A stretch of DNA of 64,000 nt from Emcibacter nanhaiensis (GTDB lineage Bacteria; Pseudomonadota; Alphaproteobacteria; Sphingomonadales; Emcibacteraceae), in the NCBI RefSeq assembly GCF_006385175.1, contig NZ_VFIY01000018.1, positions 62,001-126,000 of the forward strand, written 5' to 3'. Positions 7,427 to 16,502 of the stretch are shown here, piece by piece. Below the pieces are notes generated by a model. That model ran no database searches. It was not told where the DNA came from and saw nothing but the letters and a program-made list of their open reading frames with translations. Each line of letters opens with the position of its first letter. Position 1 is the stretch's first letter. The translations under genes were made by a program, and so were the position numbers.

Positions 7427-8734
7427 TTGGACCAGAAAAGTTCCTACAATTCCCCCCTGAACGAATTAAGACCGCTGATTTATTCCCTGCCGGTCGCGAT
7501 TTTGCTGGTTGTCCTGACCTGGTTCGAAACCGTTTCCGTCGCCAACGCCATTATCATCACCGCCCTGATTTTTGTCAGCATGTTATACCTGAACCGGCGT
7601 TACGAAGAGGAAATTGCCGAGCTCAGGCGAAAAACCATTCTCCAGGAACATGAGAGCCGGGACACCCGGGCGTCGCAGTTCCTGCTGACCAACATCATGG
7701 AAAACCTGACCGACCCCTTCCTGCTGCTGGATTCCCGCAAAAGAATTCTGATGGCCAACAAGTCTGCCATCGATATGCTGGGGGCCGACATCCTGCGCAA
7801 GGATATCTCTCTGTTTATCCGCAACCCAGATGTCAACAATGCGATCCGCAAGACAATTCGCACCGGCAAAACCCATACGGTGGAATATATGCACGGCAAC
7901 GTGGTACCGCGAAACATGCTGGTTCGCCTGCATGCCCTGGACATCCAGGGCAGTGAGGACAACCAGGAAAATAAACGCTATATCTTCCTGTCCATTTACG
8001 ACATCACCCTCATCAAACAGGCGGAACAGATGCGGGTTGATTTTGTCGCCAATGCCAGCCACGAGCTCCGAACCCCTCTGGCCAGCATTCTCGGTTTCGT
8101 GGAAACCCTGCAGGGACCGGCCAAGAATGACCTGCAGGCGCAGGAGCGCTTTCTCAGAATCATGCACGATGAGGCCAGTCGCATGACACGACTGGTCGAC
8201 GACCTGCTGTCCCTGTCCAAGATCGAACGGGAAGCCCACATCCCGCCGGAAGGAACCGTTCACCTGCCGACCCTGATCAACAGCGTGCTCGAAACCCTCG
8301 ACATGCGGCTCAAGGAACGCAACATGACCGTCACTGTCAGCAATCCGGATAACGTGGGGAATATAACGGGTGATTTTGACCAGTTAACCCAGGTAGCCCA
8401 GAACCTGGTCGACAACGCCATTAAATACGGTCGGGAGAATACCGCCATTGACGTGGTGCTGAAAAAACACGTCAGCGAATTCCCCATCCACGAGGAAAGC
8501 GTGAGCATCGCCATTACAAACCGCGGCAACGGTATTCCGGCCGAACATATCCCGCGGTTGATGGAAAGATTTTACCGGGTTGATACGGCTCGCTCCAGGA
8601 GCCTCGGCGGCACCGGTCTGGGACTCGCCATCGTAAAACACATTATACAACGTCACAAAGGTCATATTTTGTTTGAAAGCGAAGTCAATGAATATACCCG
8701 CGTTACGGTTACTCTCCCCTACAAATCAGGATAA
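7427..8734 (+). CDS. phoR: Phosphate regulon sensor histidine kinase PhoR
   Basis: Membrane sensor kinase of the PhoR/PhoB system. Two membrane segments lie at about residues 17-35 and 38-56 with only a very short external loop, as in PhoR, followed by a PAS domain (about 88-195). The HisKA domain carries NASHELRTP with the phosphorylated His at 212, and the ATPase domain has the G box GGTGLGLAIV near 404. The start is TTG with AAAGG seven bases upstream. The gene stands before the PHO box and the pst operon, while phoB is last, so kinase and regulator flank the transporter genes. It presumably senses phosphate through the Pst complex and PhoU. Confidence 0.93.
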   Translation: MDQKSSYNSPLNELRPLIYSLPVAILLVVLTWFETVSVANAIIITALIFVSMLYLNRRYEEEIAELRRKTILQEHESRDTRASQFLLTNIMENLTDPFLLLDSRKRILMANKSAIDMLGADILRKDISLFIRNPDVNNAIRKTIRTGKTHTVEYMHGNVVPRNMLVRLHALDIQGSEDNQENKRYIFLSIYDITLIKQAEQMRVDFVANASHELRTPLASILGFVETLQGPAKNDLQAQERFLRIMHDEASRMTRLVDDLLSLSKIEREAHIPPEGTVHLPTLINSVLETLDMRLKERNMTVTVSNPDNVGNITGDFDQLTQVAQNLVDNAIKYGRENTAIDVVLKKHVSEFPIHEESVSIAITNRGNGIPAEHIPRLMERFYRVDTARSRSLGGTGLGLAIVKHIIQRHKGHILFESEVNEYTRVTVTLPYKSG

Positions 8735-8794
8735 TGCATTGATTATAAACAGTTATTAGACTGAACAAAAATATCATACACCGCCCCCGCCAGA

Positions 8795-8827
8795 CTGTCA
8801 CAAAACTTTAACAAAACTGACGCATAT
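8795..8827 (+). promoter_or_regulatory. PHO box: three 11-bp direct repeats upstream of pstS
   Basis: The sequence reads CTGTCACAAAA, CTTTAACAAAA and CTGACGCATAT end to end, three repeats of exactly 11 bp. The 11-bp period and the CTGTCA core match the known PhoB binding unit. A further CTGTCAT lies at 8847-8853. The box is about 150 bp before pstS and after the end of phoR, so PhoB probably activates pstSCAB-phoU-phoB from here under phosphate limitation. Confidence 0.75.
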
Positions 8828-8972
8828 GAGTAATTGATGCTGCATACTGTCATCGCAAGTTATGGCAAATATGTATATCGGAATGGCCTGCATATCCTGT
8901 CAGGAGTGGGGGCGGAAAATACTCATCAAGCTGGAAACGGGACTTTCCATGCTTAAATTCGGAGATATAAAA

Positions 8973-10007
8973 GTGCTGAAAAAATCCCTAATGACTCTCG
9001 TAGGAGCCGGTGCCCTCGCCATGTCTGTGGCTGGAGCCGCCGAAGCCCGGGACCAGATCCGTATTGTAGGTTCATCCACAGTATTCCCTTTTGCAACTGC
9101 AGTGGCAGAGGAATTCGGCCAGACCACTTCCTTTAAAACACCGGTTGTAGAGAGCACTGGTTCAGGCGGCGGCCTGAAGCTGTTCTGCGCCGGTGTTGGT
9201 GAAGGCCATCCGGACATCACCAATGCCTCCCGCCGCATCAAGAGCTCCGAGATCGAACTCTGCGCCTCCAACGGCGTGAAGGAAATCGTGGAAGTCAAAG
9301 TCGGTTACGACGGCATTGTGCTGGCCAACTCCAAGGAATCGCCGCAGATGGAACTGAGCCTGCGCGACATCTGGCTCGCCCTGGCCAAGGAAGTTCCGGT
9401 TGGCGGCTCCATGGTTGAAAACCCCTACCGCTACTGGAATGAAGTAAACCCCGCCCTGCCGAAGAAGAAAATCGAGGTCATGGGCCCGCCGCCGACGTCC
9501 GGTACCCGCGACGCCTTTGTTGAGCTGGCCATGGAAGGCGGCTGCAAAACCTTCCCGGAAATTGCCGCCCTCAAGAAAAGCGACAAAAAGAAATATAAAG
9601 CCGTTTGCCACACCATCCGTGAAGATGGCGCCTACATCGAAGCCGGTGAAAACGACAACCTGATTGTCGGCAAACTGCAGGCTAATCCGGATGCCTTGGG
9701 CATCTTCGGATACAGCTTCCTGGACCAGAACAGCGACGTTATCCAGGGCAGCATCGTCAATGGCGAACTGCCGACCTTCGAGGAAATTGCCGCAGGCCGG
9801 TATCCGGTTTCCCGCTCACTCTATTTCTATGTGAAAAAAGCACATGTGGGTAAAATCCCGGGTATTGAAGAATATCTCGCAGAATTCACCAGCGACAAGG
9901 CGATGGGTGAGTTCGGATATCTCGCAGAAAAAGGCCTGATCCCGATGCCGGAAGAAGAGCTTGCAAAATACCGTGAGGATGCGAAAAACCTTACACCGAT
10001 GAAGTAA
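8973..10007 (+). CDS. pstS: Phosphate ABC transporter substrate-binding protein PstS
   Basis: Periplasmic phosphate receptor. After a signal peptide (MTLVGAGALAMSVAGAAEA) the mature protein starts DQIRIVGSSTVFPFA, with the SSTVFP phosphate loop, and later shows ESTGSGGGLK and GPPPTSGTRDAF, both typical of PstS. I use the GTG start with GGAG eight bases upstream (344 residues). An ATG 24 bases earlier and one at 8862 are in frame and give longer N-termini, so the start is not certain. It is the first gene behind the PHO box and is separated from pstC by a hairpin that probably lets pstS be expressed more strongly than the rest. Confidence 0.95.
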   Translation: MLKKSLMTLVGAGALAMSVAGAAEARDQIRIVGSSTVFPFATAVAEEFGQTTSFKTPVVESTGSGGGLKLFCAGVGEGHPDITNASRRIKSSEIELCASNGVKEIVEVKVGYDGIVLANSKESPQMELSLRDIWLALAKEVPVGGSMVENPYRYWNEVNPALPKKKIEVMGPPPTSGTRDAFVELAMEGGCKTFPEIAALKKSDKKKYKAVCHTIREDGAYIEAGENDNLIVGKLQANPDALGIFGYSFLDQNSDVIQGSIVNGELPTFEEIAAGRYPVSRSLYFYVKKAHVGKIPGIEEYLAEFTSDKAMGEFGYLAEKGLIPMPEEELAKYREDAKNLTPMK

Positions 10008-10018
10008 TCATTGTAACA

Positions 10019-10047
10019 TGCCGGGGCGGAATCACCCCGCTCCGGCA
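10019..10047 (+). terminator. Hairpin between pstS and pstC (partial terminator or mRNA stabiliser)
   Basis: The sequence TGCCGGGGCGG-loop-CCGCTCCGGCA forms a stem of about eleven pairs with one G-T pair, starting eleven bases after the pstS stop. It has no T run, so it is more likely an RNA stability or attenuation element than a full terminator. Such elements commonly raise the amount of a binding-protein transcript over the membrane subunits. Confidence 0.55.
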
Positions 10048-10097
10048 AGTTCTTTGTTGACCTATTGTTTAAATTATATTGAGCTCACAGGGCCCCC

Positions 10098-11480
10098 ATG
10101 AACATCTATTTACTTATTCTGGTTCTTGGCATTATTTCTACCGTGTCCTTTGTCTATGGACGCAAAAAGGCCCTGATGTCCGTGAAGGGGCAAATCAGTC
10201 AGCTCCATTCCCTGCCCAGCCATTACGGCTGGTATGCGGCGATGGTCGGACTTGTACCCGGTCTGTTCATTCTTGTTGTCTGGATCATTTTCGGCTCCAC
10301 CGTCATTGATAAGATGGTTCTTTCCCGAATGGCCGAAACAGTGCAGAGCATGAGCCGGTTTGAAGTCAATATTCTGATGAACGACATCCGGAACCTGGCT
10401 GCCGGGGACGCCATATCCGGCCCCGCAACGCCGGAGCTGAGAGATGCAGCAGATTATTTCAACCATATTTCAAAATCGACTTTCACTGTGGTCTCCCTGT
10501 CCGCGATTTCAGTCACGGCACTCTTTACGGCTTTTGGCATCTACAGGATCGACCCGGAACTCCGCTCCCGCAACCGGCTGGAATCCTTCATCCTGTTTTC
10601 GCTCGTCGCCTGTTCCGTGATCGCCATCCTGACCACCATCGGCATTGTATCTTCGCTGGTTTTCGAAACCATGAGATTTCTGGAAAAAGTGCCGCTGAGC
10701 GAATTCCTGTTTGGCCTGCAGTGGAGTCCGCAGACGGCGCTCCGGGCTGATCAGGTTGGCAGCTCCGGCTCCTTTGGTGCCATCCCCCTGATTACCGGCA
10801 CCTTGCTGATCACCTTCATTGCGTTGCTGGTCGCAGCCCCGGTGGGACTATTGTCTGCCGTCTATATGACTGAATTTGCCGACCGGAAAACACGCGGCTT
10901 TTTCAAACCCCTGCTGGAAATCCTGGCCGGAATCCCGACTGTGGTATATGGCTTTTTTGCCGCCCTCGTCGTGGCGCCGGCCATTCGCAATACCGGCGAT
11001 CTGGTGGGGCTGGAGATTGCCTCGGAAAGCGCGCTGGCCGCCGGCATCGTCATGGGCATTATGATCATCCCCCTGATGTCTTCCCTGTCCGATGACGTGA
11101 TCTCCGCGGTTCCCCAGAGCCTGCGTGACGGATCCTATGGCCTGGGCGCTACCAAGACAGAGACGATCCTGAATGTGATATTGCCCGCCGCCCTGCCCGG
11201 CATCGTCAGCGCCTTCCTGCTGGCGGCCTCCCGGGCGATCGGGGAAACCATGATTGTGGTGATGGCCGCCGGCATGGCCGCCAACCTGACCGCAAACCCG
11301 CTGGAAGCCGTGACTACCGTCACGGTGCAGATTGTTGCCCTGCTCACCGGAGACCAGGAATTTGACAGCGCCAAGACCCTGTCCGCCTTTGCACTGGGAC
11401 TGGCCCTGTTCATCATTACATTGTCCCTGAACTTCCTGGCCCTGTATGTGGTACGAAAATACAGAGAACAATATGACTGA
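10098..11480 (+). CDS. pstC: Phosphate ABC transporter permease PstC
   Basis: Inner-membrane subunit of the phosphate importer, 460 residues. It is longer than the enterobacterial protein because of an N-terminal region with two extra membrane segments (MNIYLLILVLGIISTV and GLVPGLFILVVWIIFG) before the transport domain. The domain contains the ABC-permease coupling loop around SLRDGSYGLGATKTETILNVILP and IGETMIVVMAAGMAANLT. The long form is known from alphaproteobacteria. The stop overlaps the pstA start by eight bases, suggesting coupled translation. Confidence 0.94.
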   Translation: MNIYLLILVLGIISTVSFVYGRKKALMSVKGQISQLHSLPSHYGWYAAMVGLVPGLFILVVWIIFGSTVIDKMVLSRMAETVQSMSRFEVNILMNDIRNLAAGDAISGPATPELRDAADYFNHISKSTFTVVSLSAISVTALFTAFGIYRIDPELRSRNRLESFILFSLVACSVIAILTTIGIVSSLVFETMRFLEKVPLSEFLFGLQWSPQTALRADQVGSSGSFGAIPLITGTLLITFIALLVAAPVGLLSAVYMTEFADRKTRGFFKPLLEILAGIPTVVYGFFAALVVAPAIRNTGDLVGLEIASESALAAGIVMGIMIIPLMSSLSDDVISAVPQSLRDGSYGLGATKTETILNVILPAALPGIVSAFLLAASRAIGETMIVVMAAGMAANLTANPLEAVTTVTVQIVALLTGDQEFDSAKTLSAFALGLALFIITLSLNFLALYVVRKYREQYD

Positions 11481-12810
11481 TATGTCCGAAAATTCATCCG
11501 CTGAAACCATTCAGGGCCCGACTGCCTGGCAGGGTGACACCATGCGCAAACGCGTAGCCAAGCGGTATCGCAAGGAAAAAATCTTCAAGGCCCTGGGCTT
11601 GGCCGGATTGAGCCTGGCGTCTCTGGCCCTTGCCGTGTTGCTCGGCAGCATCCTCTATATCGGCCTCAGCGGTTTCGCCACCACCAGCATCGAGCTGGAT
11701 ATTACCCTGGATCAAAAGGTCATCGGTGATATTGCCAACCGGACCGAGACGGAACGCGCCGACATGTTGCAGCAGGCGAATTACAACAAACTGATCCGTG
11801 ACAGCCTGCGCGCCAAATTTCCGGAAGCCAAAAGCCGCCGCGACGTCTTTGCCCTGATGCGCCTGATCAGCAACGGCGCCCGCGAGGAGATACGCAACCT
11901 CCTGGTCAAGAACCCTGGCCTGGTCGGAGAAACCGTCACCATTGACCTGCCGGCCTCCAGTAATGTGGATATGTTCGTGAAGGGCGAGATCAGCAGGGAT
12001 GTTCCCCAGACAAACCGAAAAATCACCGACCAGCAGATTGCCTGGATCGACCAGCTTGACGCTGAAGGACGCATTTCCAGAGGATTTAACTGGCGCTTTC
12101 TGTCCTCCGGCGATTCCCGGGAACCGGAACTGGCCGGTGTCTGGGGCGCTGTGGTCGGTTCCTTTTATACCCTGATGGTCTGCTTCCTGGTGGCGTTTCC
12201 CGTCGGTGTGGCTTCCGCCATCTATCTCGAGGAATTTGCCCCGCAAAACAGATGGACGGACCTGATCGAGGTCAACATCAATAACCTGGCTGCCGTGCCG
12301 TCCATCGTGTTCGGACTTCTCGGCCTGGCCATTTTCCTCAATGTCTTCAACATGCCGCGCTCCGCCCCGATGGTGGGCGGCCTGACCCTGGCGCTGATGA
12401 CATTGCCGACAATCATTATTGCCGCCCGCGCCGCCATCAAGGCTGTCCCGCCCTCCATTCGCGACGCCGCCACCGGCCTGGGCGCCTCCCCGGTACAGAC
12501 GGTTTTCCATCACGTCCTGCCGCTCAGCATGCCCGGCATCCTGACCGGAACCATCATCGGCATGGCCCAGGCGCTCGGGGAGACCGCTCCACTGCTGATG
12601 ATCGGCATGGTGGCCTTCATCGTGGATATTCCCCAGGGTATTACGGATGCTGCCACAGCGCTGCCGGTGCAGATCTTCCTGTGGGCGGACAGCCCTGAAC
12701 GTGGTTTCCTGGAAAAAACCTCGGCTGCAATTATCGTATTGCTTGGATTTCTTGTTATTATGAACGGTCTGGCTATCTGGCTGCGACAGAAGTTTGAAAA
12801 ACGCTGGTAA
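11473..12810 (+). CDS. pstA: Phosphate ABC transporter permease PstA
   Basis: Second membrane subunit of the phosphate importer, 445 residues. It has an N-terminal extension with one membrane segment (about residues 35-60) and a soluble periplasmic region before the permease domain, as in the DUF3333-containing PstA of many alphaproteobacteria. The coupling loop is SIRDAATGLGASPVQTVFHH. I start at the ATG overlapping the pstC stop rather than nine codons further upstream, because the upstream part would lie entirely inside pstC. pstB follows after six bases. Confidence 0.94.
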   Translation: MTDMSENSSAETIQGPTAWQGDTMRKRVAKRYRKEKIFKALGLAGLSLASLALAVLLGSILYIGLSGFATTSIELDITLDQKVIGDIANRTETERADMLQQANYNKLIRDSLRAKFPEAKSRRDVFALMRLISNGAREEIRNLLVKNPGLVGETVTIDLPASSNVDMFVKGEISRDVPQTNRKITDQQIAWIDQLDAEGRISRGFNWRFLSSGDSREPELAGVWGAVVGSFYTLMVCFLVAFPVGVASAIYLEEFAPQNRWTDLIEVNINNLAAVPSIVFGLLGLAIFLNVFNMPRSAPMVGGLTLALMTLPTIIIAARAAIKAVPPSIRDAATGLGASPVQTVFHHVLPLSMPGILTGTIIGMAQALGETAPLLMIGMVAFIVDIPQGITDAATALPVQIFLWADSPERGFLEKTSAAIIVLLGFLVIMNGLAIWLRQKFEKRW

Positions 12811-12816
12811 AGTAAG

Positions 12817-13626
12817 ATGAACATTATGAACGTACAAAACGAAGAACAGACCATTCCGCACACCAATAAAACTGCCAAGATGCGGGCCCGGAATGTCAAT
12901 GTCTATTACGGGGAAACCCAGGCCATCAAGAACGTCAGCCTGGACATCAACCCTGATGAGGTCACTGCTCTGATCGGCCCGTCCGGCTGCGGCAAGTCTA
13001 CCTTCCTGCGTTGCCTTAACCGGATGAACGATACGATCCCGATCTGCCGGGTCACAGGTGACATCAGCCTGGATGGCGAGGATATCTATGGCAAAAGGGT
13101 TGATGTGGTGCAGCTTCGCGCCCGGGTCGGCATGGTGTTCCAGAAACCGAACCCCTTCCCCAAATCAATCTATGATAATGTGGCCTATGGCCCGCGCATC
13201 CACGGCCTGGCCAACAATAACGCGGACCTGGATGAAATCGTCTTTACCAGCCTGCAGAAGGCCGGCCTGTGGGAGGAAGTCAAGGATCGCCTGGACACCC
13301 CCGGCACCGCCCTCTCCGGCGGTCAGCAACAGCGTCTGTGTATTGCCCGCACCATCGCTGTGAACCCGGAAGTTATCCTGATGGATGAACCCTGTTCCGC
13401 TCTGGACCCTATCGCCACGGCGATTATCGAAGAACTGATTGATGAACTGAAAGGCCGTTATGCCATCGTGATCGTCACGCACTCCATGCAGCAGGCGGCG
13501 CGTGTCTCCCAGAAAACGGCTTTCTTCCACCTTGGTGACCTTGTTGAGTATGACGATACGGTGAATATCTTCACCAATCCCAGGGAAGAAAAAACCAAAG
13601 ACTATATTACAGGACGCTATGGCTAA
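12817..13626 (+). CDS. pstB: Phosphate ABC transporter ATP-binding protein PstB
   Basis: ATPase that powers phosphate import and takes part in PhoR signalling. All ABC motifs are visible in 269 residues: Walker [10 protein letters not shown] at 54-62, Q loop in [12 protein letters not shown], signature [13 protein letters not shown], Walker [14 protein letters not shown] and the switch His in [19 protein letters not shown](I/V)YDNVAYG is typical of PstB. It lies in the pst operon between pstA and phoU. Confidence 0.97.
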   Translation: MNIMNVQNEEQTIPHTNKTAKMRARNVNVYYGETQAIKNVSLDINPDEVTALIGPSGCGKSTFLRCLNRMNDTIPICRVTGDISLDGEDIYGKRVDVVQLRARVGMVFQKPNPFPKSIYDNVAYGPRIHGLANNNADLDEIVFTSLQKAGLWEEVKDRLDTPGTALSGGQQQRLCIARTIAVNPEVILMDEPCSALDPIATAIIEELIDELKGRYAIVIVTHSMQQAARVSQKTAFFHLGDLVEYDDTVNIFTNPREEKTKDYITGRYG

Positions 13627-13663
13627 TCGCCGCAGCCGGTCCGCATTTTAGGACAAAACAAAC

Positions 13664-14392
13664 ATGACAGACAGTCACATCGTTGCCTCATTTGATGAAA
13701 ACCTGAACGACCTCCGCAAGAAAATCGTCCAGATGGGAAATCTGGTCGAGGAACAGTTCAAACTGGCGACCGAAGCGCTGGTGGAGAAAGACAAGACACT
13801 GGCGGAACAGGTCCGCAAAAACGACAAGGCCATCGACCAGCTGGAACTGGAAATCGAAAGGTTCGCCGTTGAGGTGATTGCCCTGCGCGCCCCGGTCGCC
13901 GACGACCTGCGCGAGGTTATCTCCTCTATCAAGATCAGCTCCGCCCTGGAGCGCATGGGCGACTATGCCAAAAACATGGCCAAGCGCCTGACCGTGCTGA
14001 GCAAGATCGACCACCTGCCGGGCAGCACCACCATCCTGTCGCAAATGGTCAAGATCACCCGGACCATGATCACGGACGTCCTGGACGCCTATGTCAAACG
14101 GGACACCAACCTGGCCATTGAAGTCTGGAACCGGGACCAGGAGGTCGATGCCCTCTATGACAGCCTGTTCCGCGAACTGCTGACCTATATGATGGAAAAG
14201 CCCCAGTATATCACCAGCGCGACACACCTGTTGTTCATTGCCAAGAATATTGAGCGCGCCGGCGACCAGACCACCAATATTGCAGAAATCGTTTATTACA
14301 TTACCGAAGGAGAGCTTCTTGAACTGAAGCGGCCGAAAAAGGATGACACCAGCTTCGCCGATTTGGGGGTAAGCAAAGAAGAGAACAAGTGA
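13664..14392 (+). CDS. phoU: Phosphate signalling complex protein PhoU
   Basis: A 242-residue all-helical protein of two repeated PhoU domains. Each repeat shows the metal-binding pattern: ALERMGDYAKNMAKR in the first half and IERAGDQTTNIAEIV in the second. PhoU links the Pst transporter to PhoR and switches the kinase off when phosphate is plentiful; its loss generally leads to uncontrolled uptake. The stop codon overlaps the GTG start of phoB. Confidence 0.95.
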   Translation: MTDSHIVASFDENLNDLRKKIVQMGNLVEEQFKLATEALVEKDKTLAEQVRKNDKAIDQLELEIERFAVEVIALRAPVADDLREVISSIKISSALERMGDYAKNMAKRLTVLSKIDHLPGSTTILSQMVKITRTMITDVLDAYVKRDTNLAIEVWNRDQEVDALYDSLFRELLTYMMEKPQYITSATHLLFIAKNIERAGDQTTNIAEIVYYITEGELLELKRPKKDDTSFADLGVSKEENK

Positions 14393-15087
14393 ATGCCATG
14401 AGTGCACATATCCTACTTATTGAAGACGACCAGAACCTGACGGAACTGGTCAGATATAATCTTGAACAGGAAGGCTTCAAAGTCACCTGTGAAGCGGACG
14501 GGGAAGACGGACTTCTGACCGCGATTGAAGAGGCGCCGGACCTGATCCTTCTGGACTGGATGCTGCCCAATCTTTCCGGTATTGAAATCTGTCGCAGGCT
14601 GCGCCGTGAGAATATTACCAAAAACATCCCGATCATCATGCTGACGGCCCGGTCCGAGGAAACCGACCGCATCCGTGGTCTGGAAACAGGTGCTGATGAC
14701 TATATCACCAAGCCCTTCTCGCCCAAGGAGCTGATTGCCCGCATCAACGCCATCCTGCGGCGGATCCGCCCGGCCCTGTCCGGTGAAACGCTGGAATATG
14801 CCGGCATCGTCATGGACACCGCCTCCCACAAGGTAGCCCGCGATGGCACTGCTTTGCACCTGGGCCCGACGGAGTACCGGATGCTGAAACACTTCATGGA
14901 AAATCCCGGCCGGGTTTTTTCCCGGGAACAGCTGCTGGACTCTGTATGGGGCAACGACATCTATGTCGAGTCCCGGACAGTCGACGTTCATATCCGCCGG
15001 CTCCGGAAAGCGCTCAATATCGGCGACACGCCCAACATCATCCGGACGGTCCGTTCCGCCGGATATGCCCTGGACAAAGATATCTGA
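14389..15087 (+). CDS. phoB: Phosphate regulon response regulator PhoB
   Basis: OmpR/PhoB-type activator. The receiver domain has the acidic pocket IEDD at residues 11-14, the phosphorylated Asp in LDWMLP at 56 and the conserved Lys in TKPFSPKEL. The winged-helix DNA-binding domain ends in the recognition helix region YVESRTVDVHIRRLRKAL. The GTG start overlaps the phoU stop; an ATG three codons later is an alternative. It is the last gene of the pst operon and is followed at once by a strong terminator, so it is probably autoregulated from the PHO box. Confidence 0.95.
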   Translation: MNAMSAHILLIEDDQNLTELVRYNLEQEGFKVTCEADGEDGLLTAIEEAPDLILLDWMLPNLSGIEICRRLRRENITKNIPIIMLTARSEETDRIRGLETGADDYITKPFSPKELIARINAILRRIRPALSGETLEYAGIVMDTASHKVARDGTALHLGPTEYRMLKHFMENPGRVFSREQLLDSVWGNDIYVESRTVDVHIRRLRKALNIGDTPNIIRTVRSAGYALDKDI

Positions 15088-15109
15088 ATATAAGTGTAAA
15101 AATTTCCAG

Positions 15110-15149
15110 AAAACTGTCGGTATTTTTTACAATTACCGGCAGTTTTTTT
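15110..15149 (+). terminator. Rho-independent terminator of the pst-pho operon
   Basis: A 13-bp stem AAAACTGTCGGTA / TACCGGCAGTTTT with one G-T pair and an 11-base loop, followed by seven T residues, starting 22 bases after the phoB stop. Confidence 0.9.
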
Positions 15150-15370
15150 ATAGCCCCAAAAATCTAATACTTTTTAACTAGCTGTAATTTATAGGTTTCT
15201 GATTTCTGGCATAATTCTTGTATGGAGAAACATATATTTTGGAGGTGGATGTACATTAAACATTCGTAAATTTTGATTAAAAAAATCTCTGGCCATAAGA
15301 ATTTATTAATTATAGGATAATAGCATTATCGGGCACAGAGACTAACTTATTGATATAATTGAGAGTTATA

Positions 15371-15628
15371 ATGGCTGATAATACCGAAAATAATAGCGAT
15401 GAACGCCTGTCCATGCGCCAATCCGTCATGATTTGGGTCGTTGGGGCCGTTTTGGGCTGGGTTGTCGCAGTAGCATCGGTTTACAGTGCCCTTCGTTCTC
15501 CTGAAAGCGAGATTGCTGAAAACAAGGCGCCTCTCGAGGAAAAAATTTCTCCCGAAGATGCCGAAAAAGTTCAGGAAATCATGCCTGCCGCCGGTCAGGA
15601 AGACAAGAAAAGCGAGGACGAAAACTGA
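15371..15628 (+). CDS. Small acidic single-pass membrane protein, unknown function
   Basis: An 85-residue protein with a polar N-terminus, one membrane segment at about residues 17-40 (VMIWVVGAVLGWVVAVASVY) and a strongly acidic, Lys/Glu-rich C-terminal tail. The start has GAGAG six bases upstream; a TTG four codons earlier is possible. I do not recognise a family. It is monocistronic, follows an AT-rich 220-bp leader and is convergent with the serine protease gene at the end of the exosortase block. Composition and the good start site make it a likely real gene. Confidence 0.6.
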   Translation: MADNTENNSDERLSMRQSVMIWVVGAVLGWVVAVASVYSALRSPESEIAENKAPLEEKISPEDAEKVQEIMPAAGQEDKKSEDEN

Positions 15629-15667
15629 GATCCTGCTCTCCGAGGCAAATAGCTTGTCAGCGCAAGT

Positions 15668-16471
15668 TTATTTGACGGGACGGCCCCCTGCTGTTTTCAG
15701 CCCCGCCTCATTCAATATTTCATGAATATAGACTGCCGGTATGGCAAATGTGATGCCGGAAGGTGACTTCAGGGCATTTTCTTTTGTCCCCTTGACCTTC
15801 ACGCTGTTGATGACACCTTCCACCCTGCCGGTGATCGCGTCATAAAGCGGACTGCCGCTGTTGCCCGGATAGGCGGTCGCATCCAGCTGATAGACTTCAA
15901 AACGCGACTGGGTAATGATCTTGATGTCCAGATAGCGGGCCGAGGGCTGGGGAATAACATTGGGCGTGATCGCCGATACAATTCCCTGATGAGTGACCGG
16001 ATAAAGCCCCAGCACCGCGCCGATCGGATACCCGGTAAAGGCAATGGAAGTGCCCGGATCCAGCATGGCGCCGTTTCCCAGCTTGACTGCCGGAAGCGGT
16101 TCGCCCTCAATCTTGAGTAACGCCAGGTCATGCTGTTCATTGGTCTTGACAACCTGTGCCTGGCGCACATCAGGCAGGCGGCCGATGCCGGAAAGAACAA
16201 CGATGGTCTCTTTATCCGTCATATGGGCCGGATTTGGCAGCACATGGGCATTTGTGATGACGTAGTTGCCGTCATAGACAACGAAACCCGTTCCCCGCAA
16301 CACGTTCTGCGGCGCCCCCAAAGGATTGTGGGCGGCAATCCCCACGACAGACGGGGTCATCTTCTTCACCAGTTTCGGGAAATCCCTGTTATTGTCATGC
16401 GCGCTGCCGCCAGCTGTGAAGAAGACAGTCACAACCAGAAAAACAATGATGGAGCGAAATTTAGATTTCAT
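15668..16471 (-). CDS. Exported trypsin-like serine protease, exosortase-linked
   Basis: A 267-residue S1/HtrA-type protease domain without a PDZ domain. A signal peptide (FRSIIVFLVVTVFFTAGGSA) precedes the domain. The triad is visible as His in VITNAHVLP, Asp in EQHDLALLK and Ser in YPGNSGSPLYD. I start at MKSKFRS, where the signal peptide begins; the frame is open 85 codons further upstream but that part overlaps the exosortase gene and looks non-coding. It is the last gene of the leftward exosortase block, 31 bp after xrtA. Such proteases accompany exosortase A loci, but their target is not known. Confidence 0.8.
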   Translation of the reverse strand: MKSKFRSIIVFLVVTVFFTAGGSAHDNNRDFPKLVKKMTPSVVGIAAHNPLGAPQNVLRGTGFVVYDGNYVITNAHVLPNPAHMTDKETIVVLSGIGRLPDVRQAQVVKTNEQHDLALLKIEGEPLPAVKLGNGAMLDPGTSIAFTGYPIGAVLGLYPVTHQGIVSAITPNVIPQPSARYLDIKIITQSRFEVYQLDATAYPGNSGSPLYDAITGRVEGVINSVKVKGTKENALKSPSGITFAIPAVYIHEILNEAGLKTAGGRPVK

Positions 16472-16502
16472 AAGGTCATACCTGTTTTCCGGGACATCCT
16501 GA

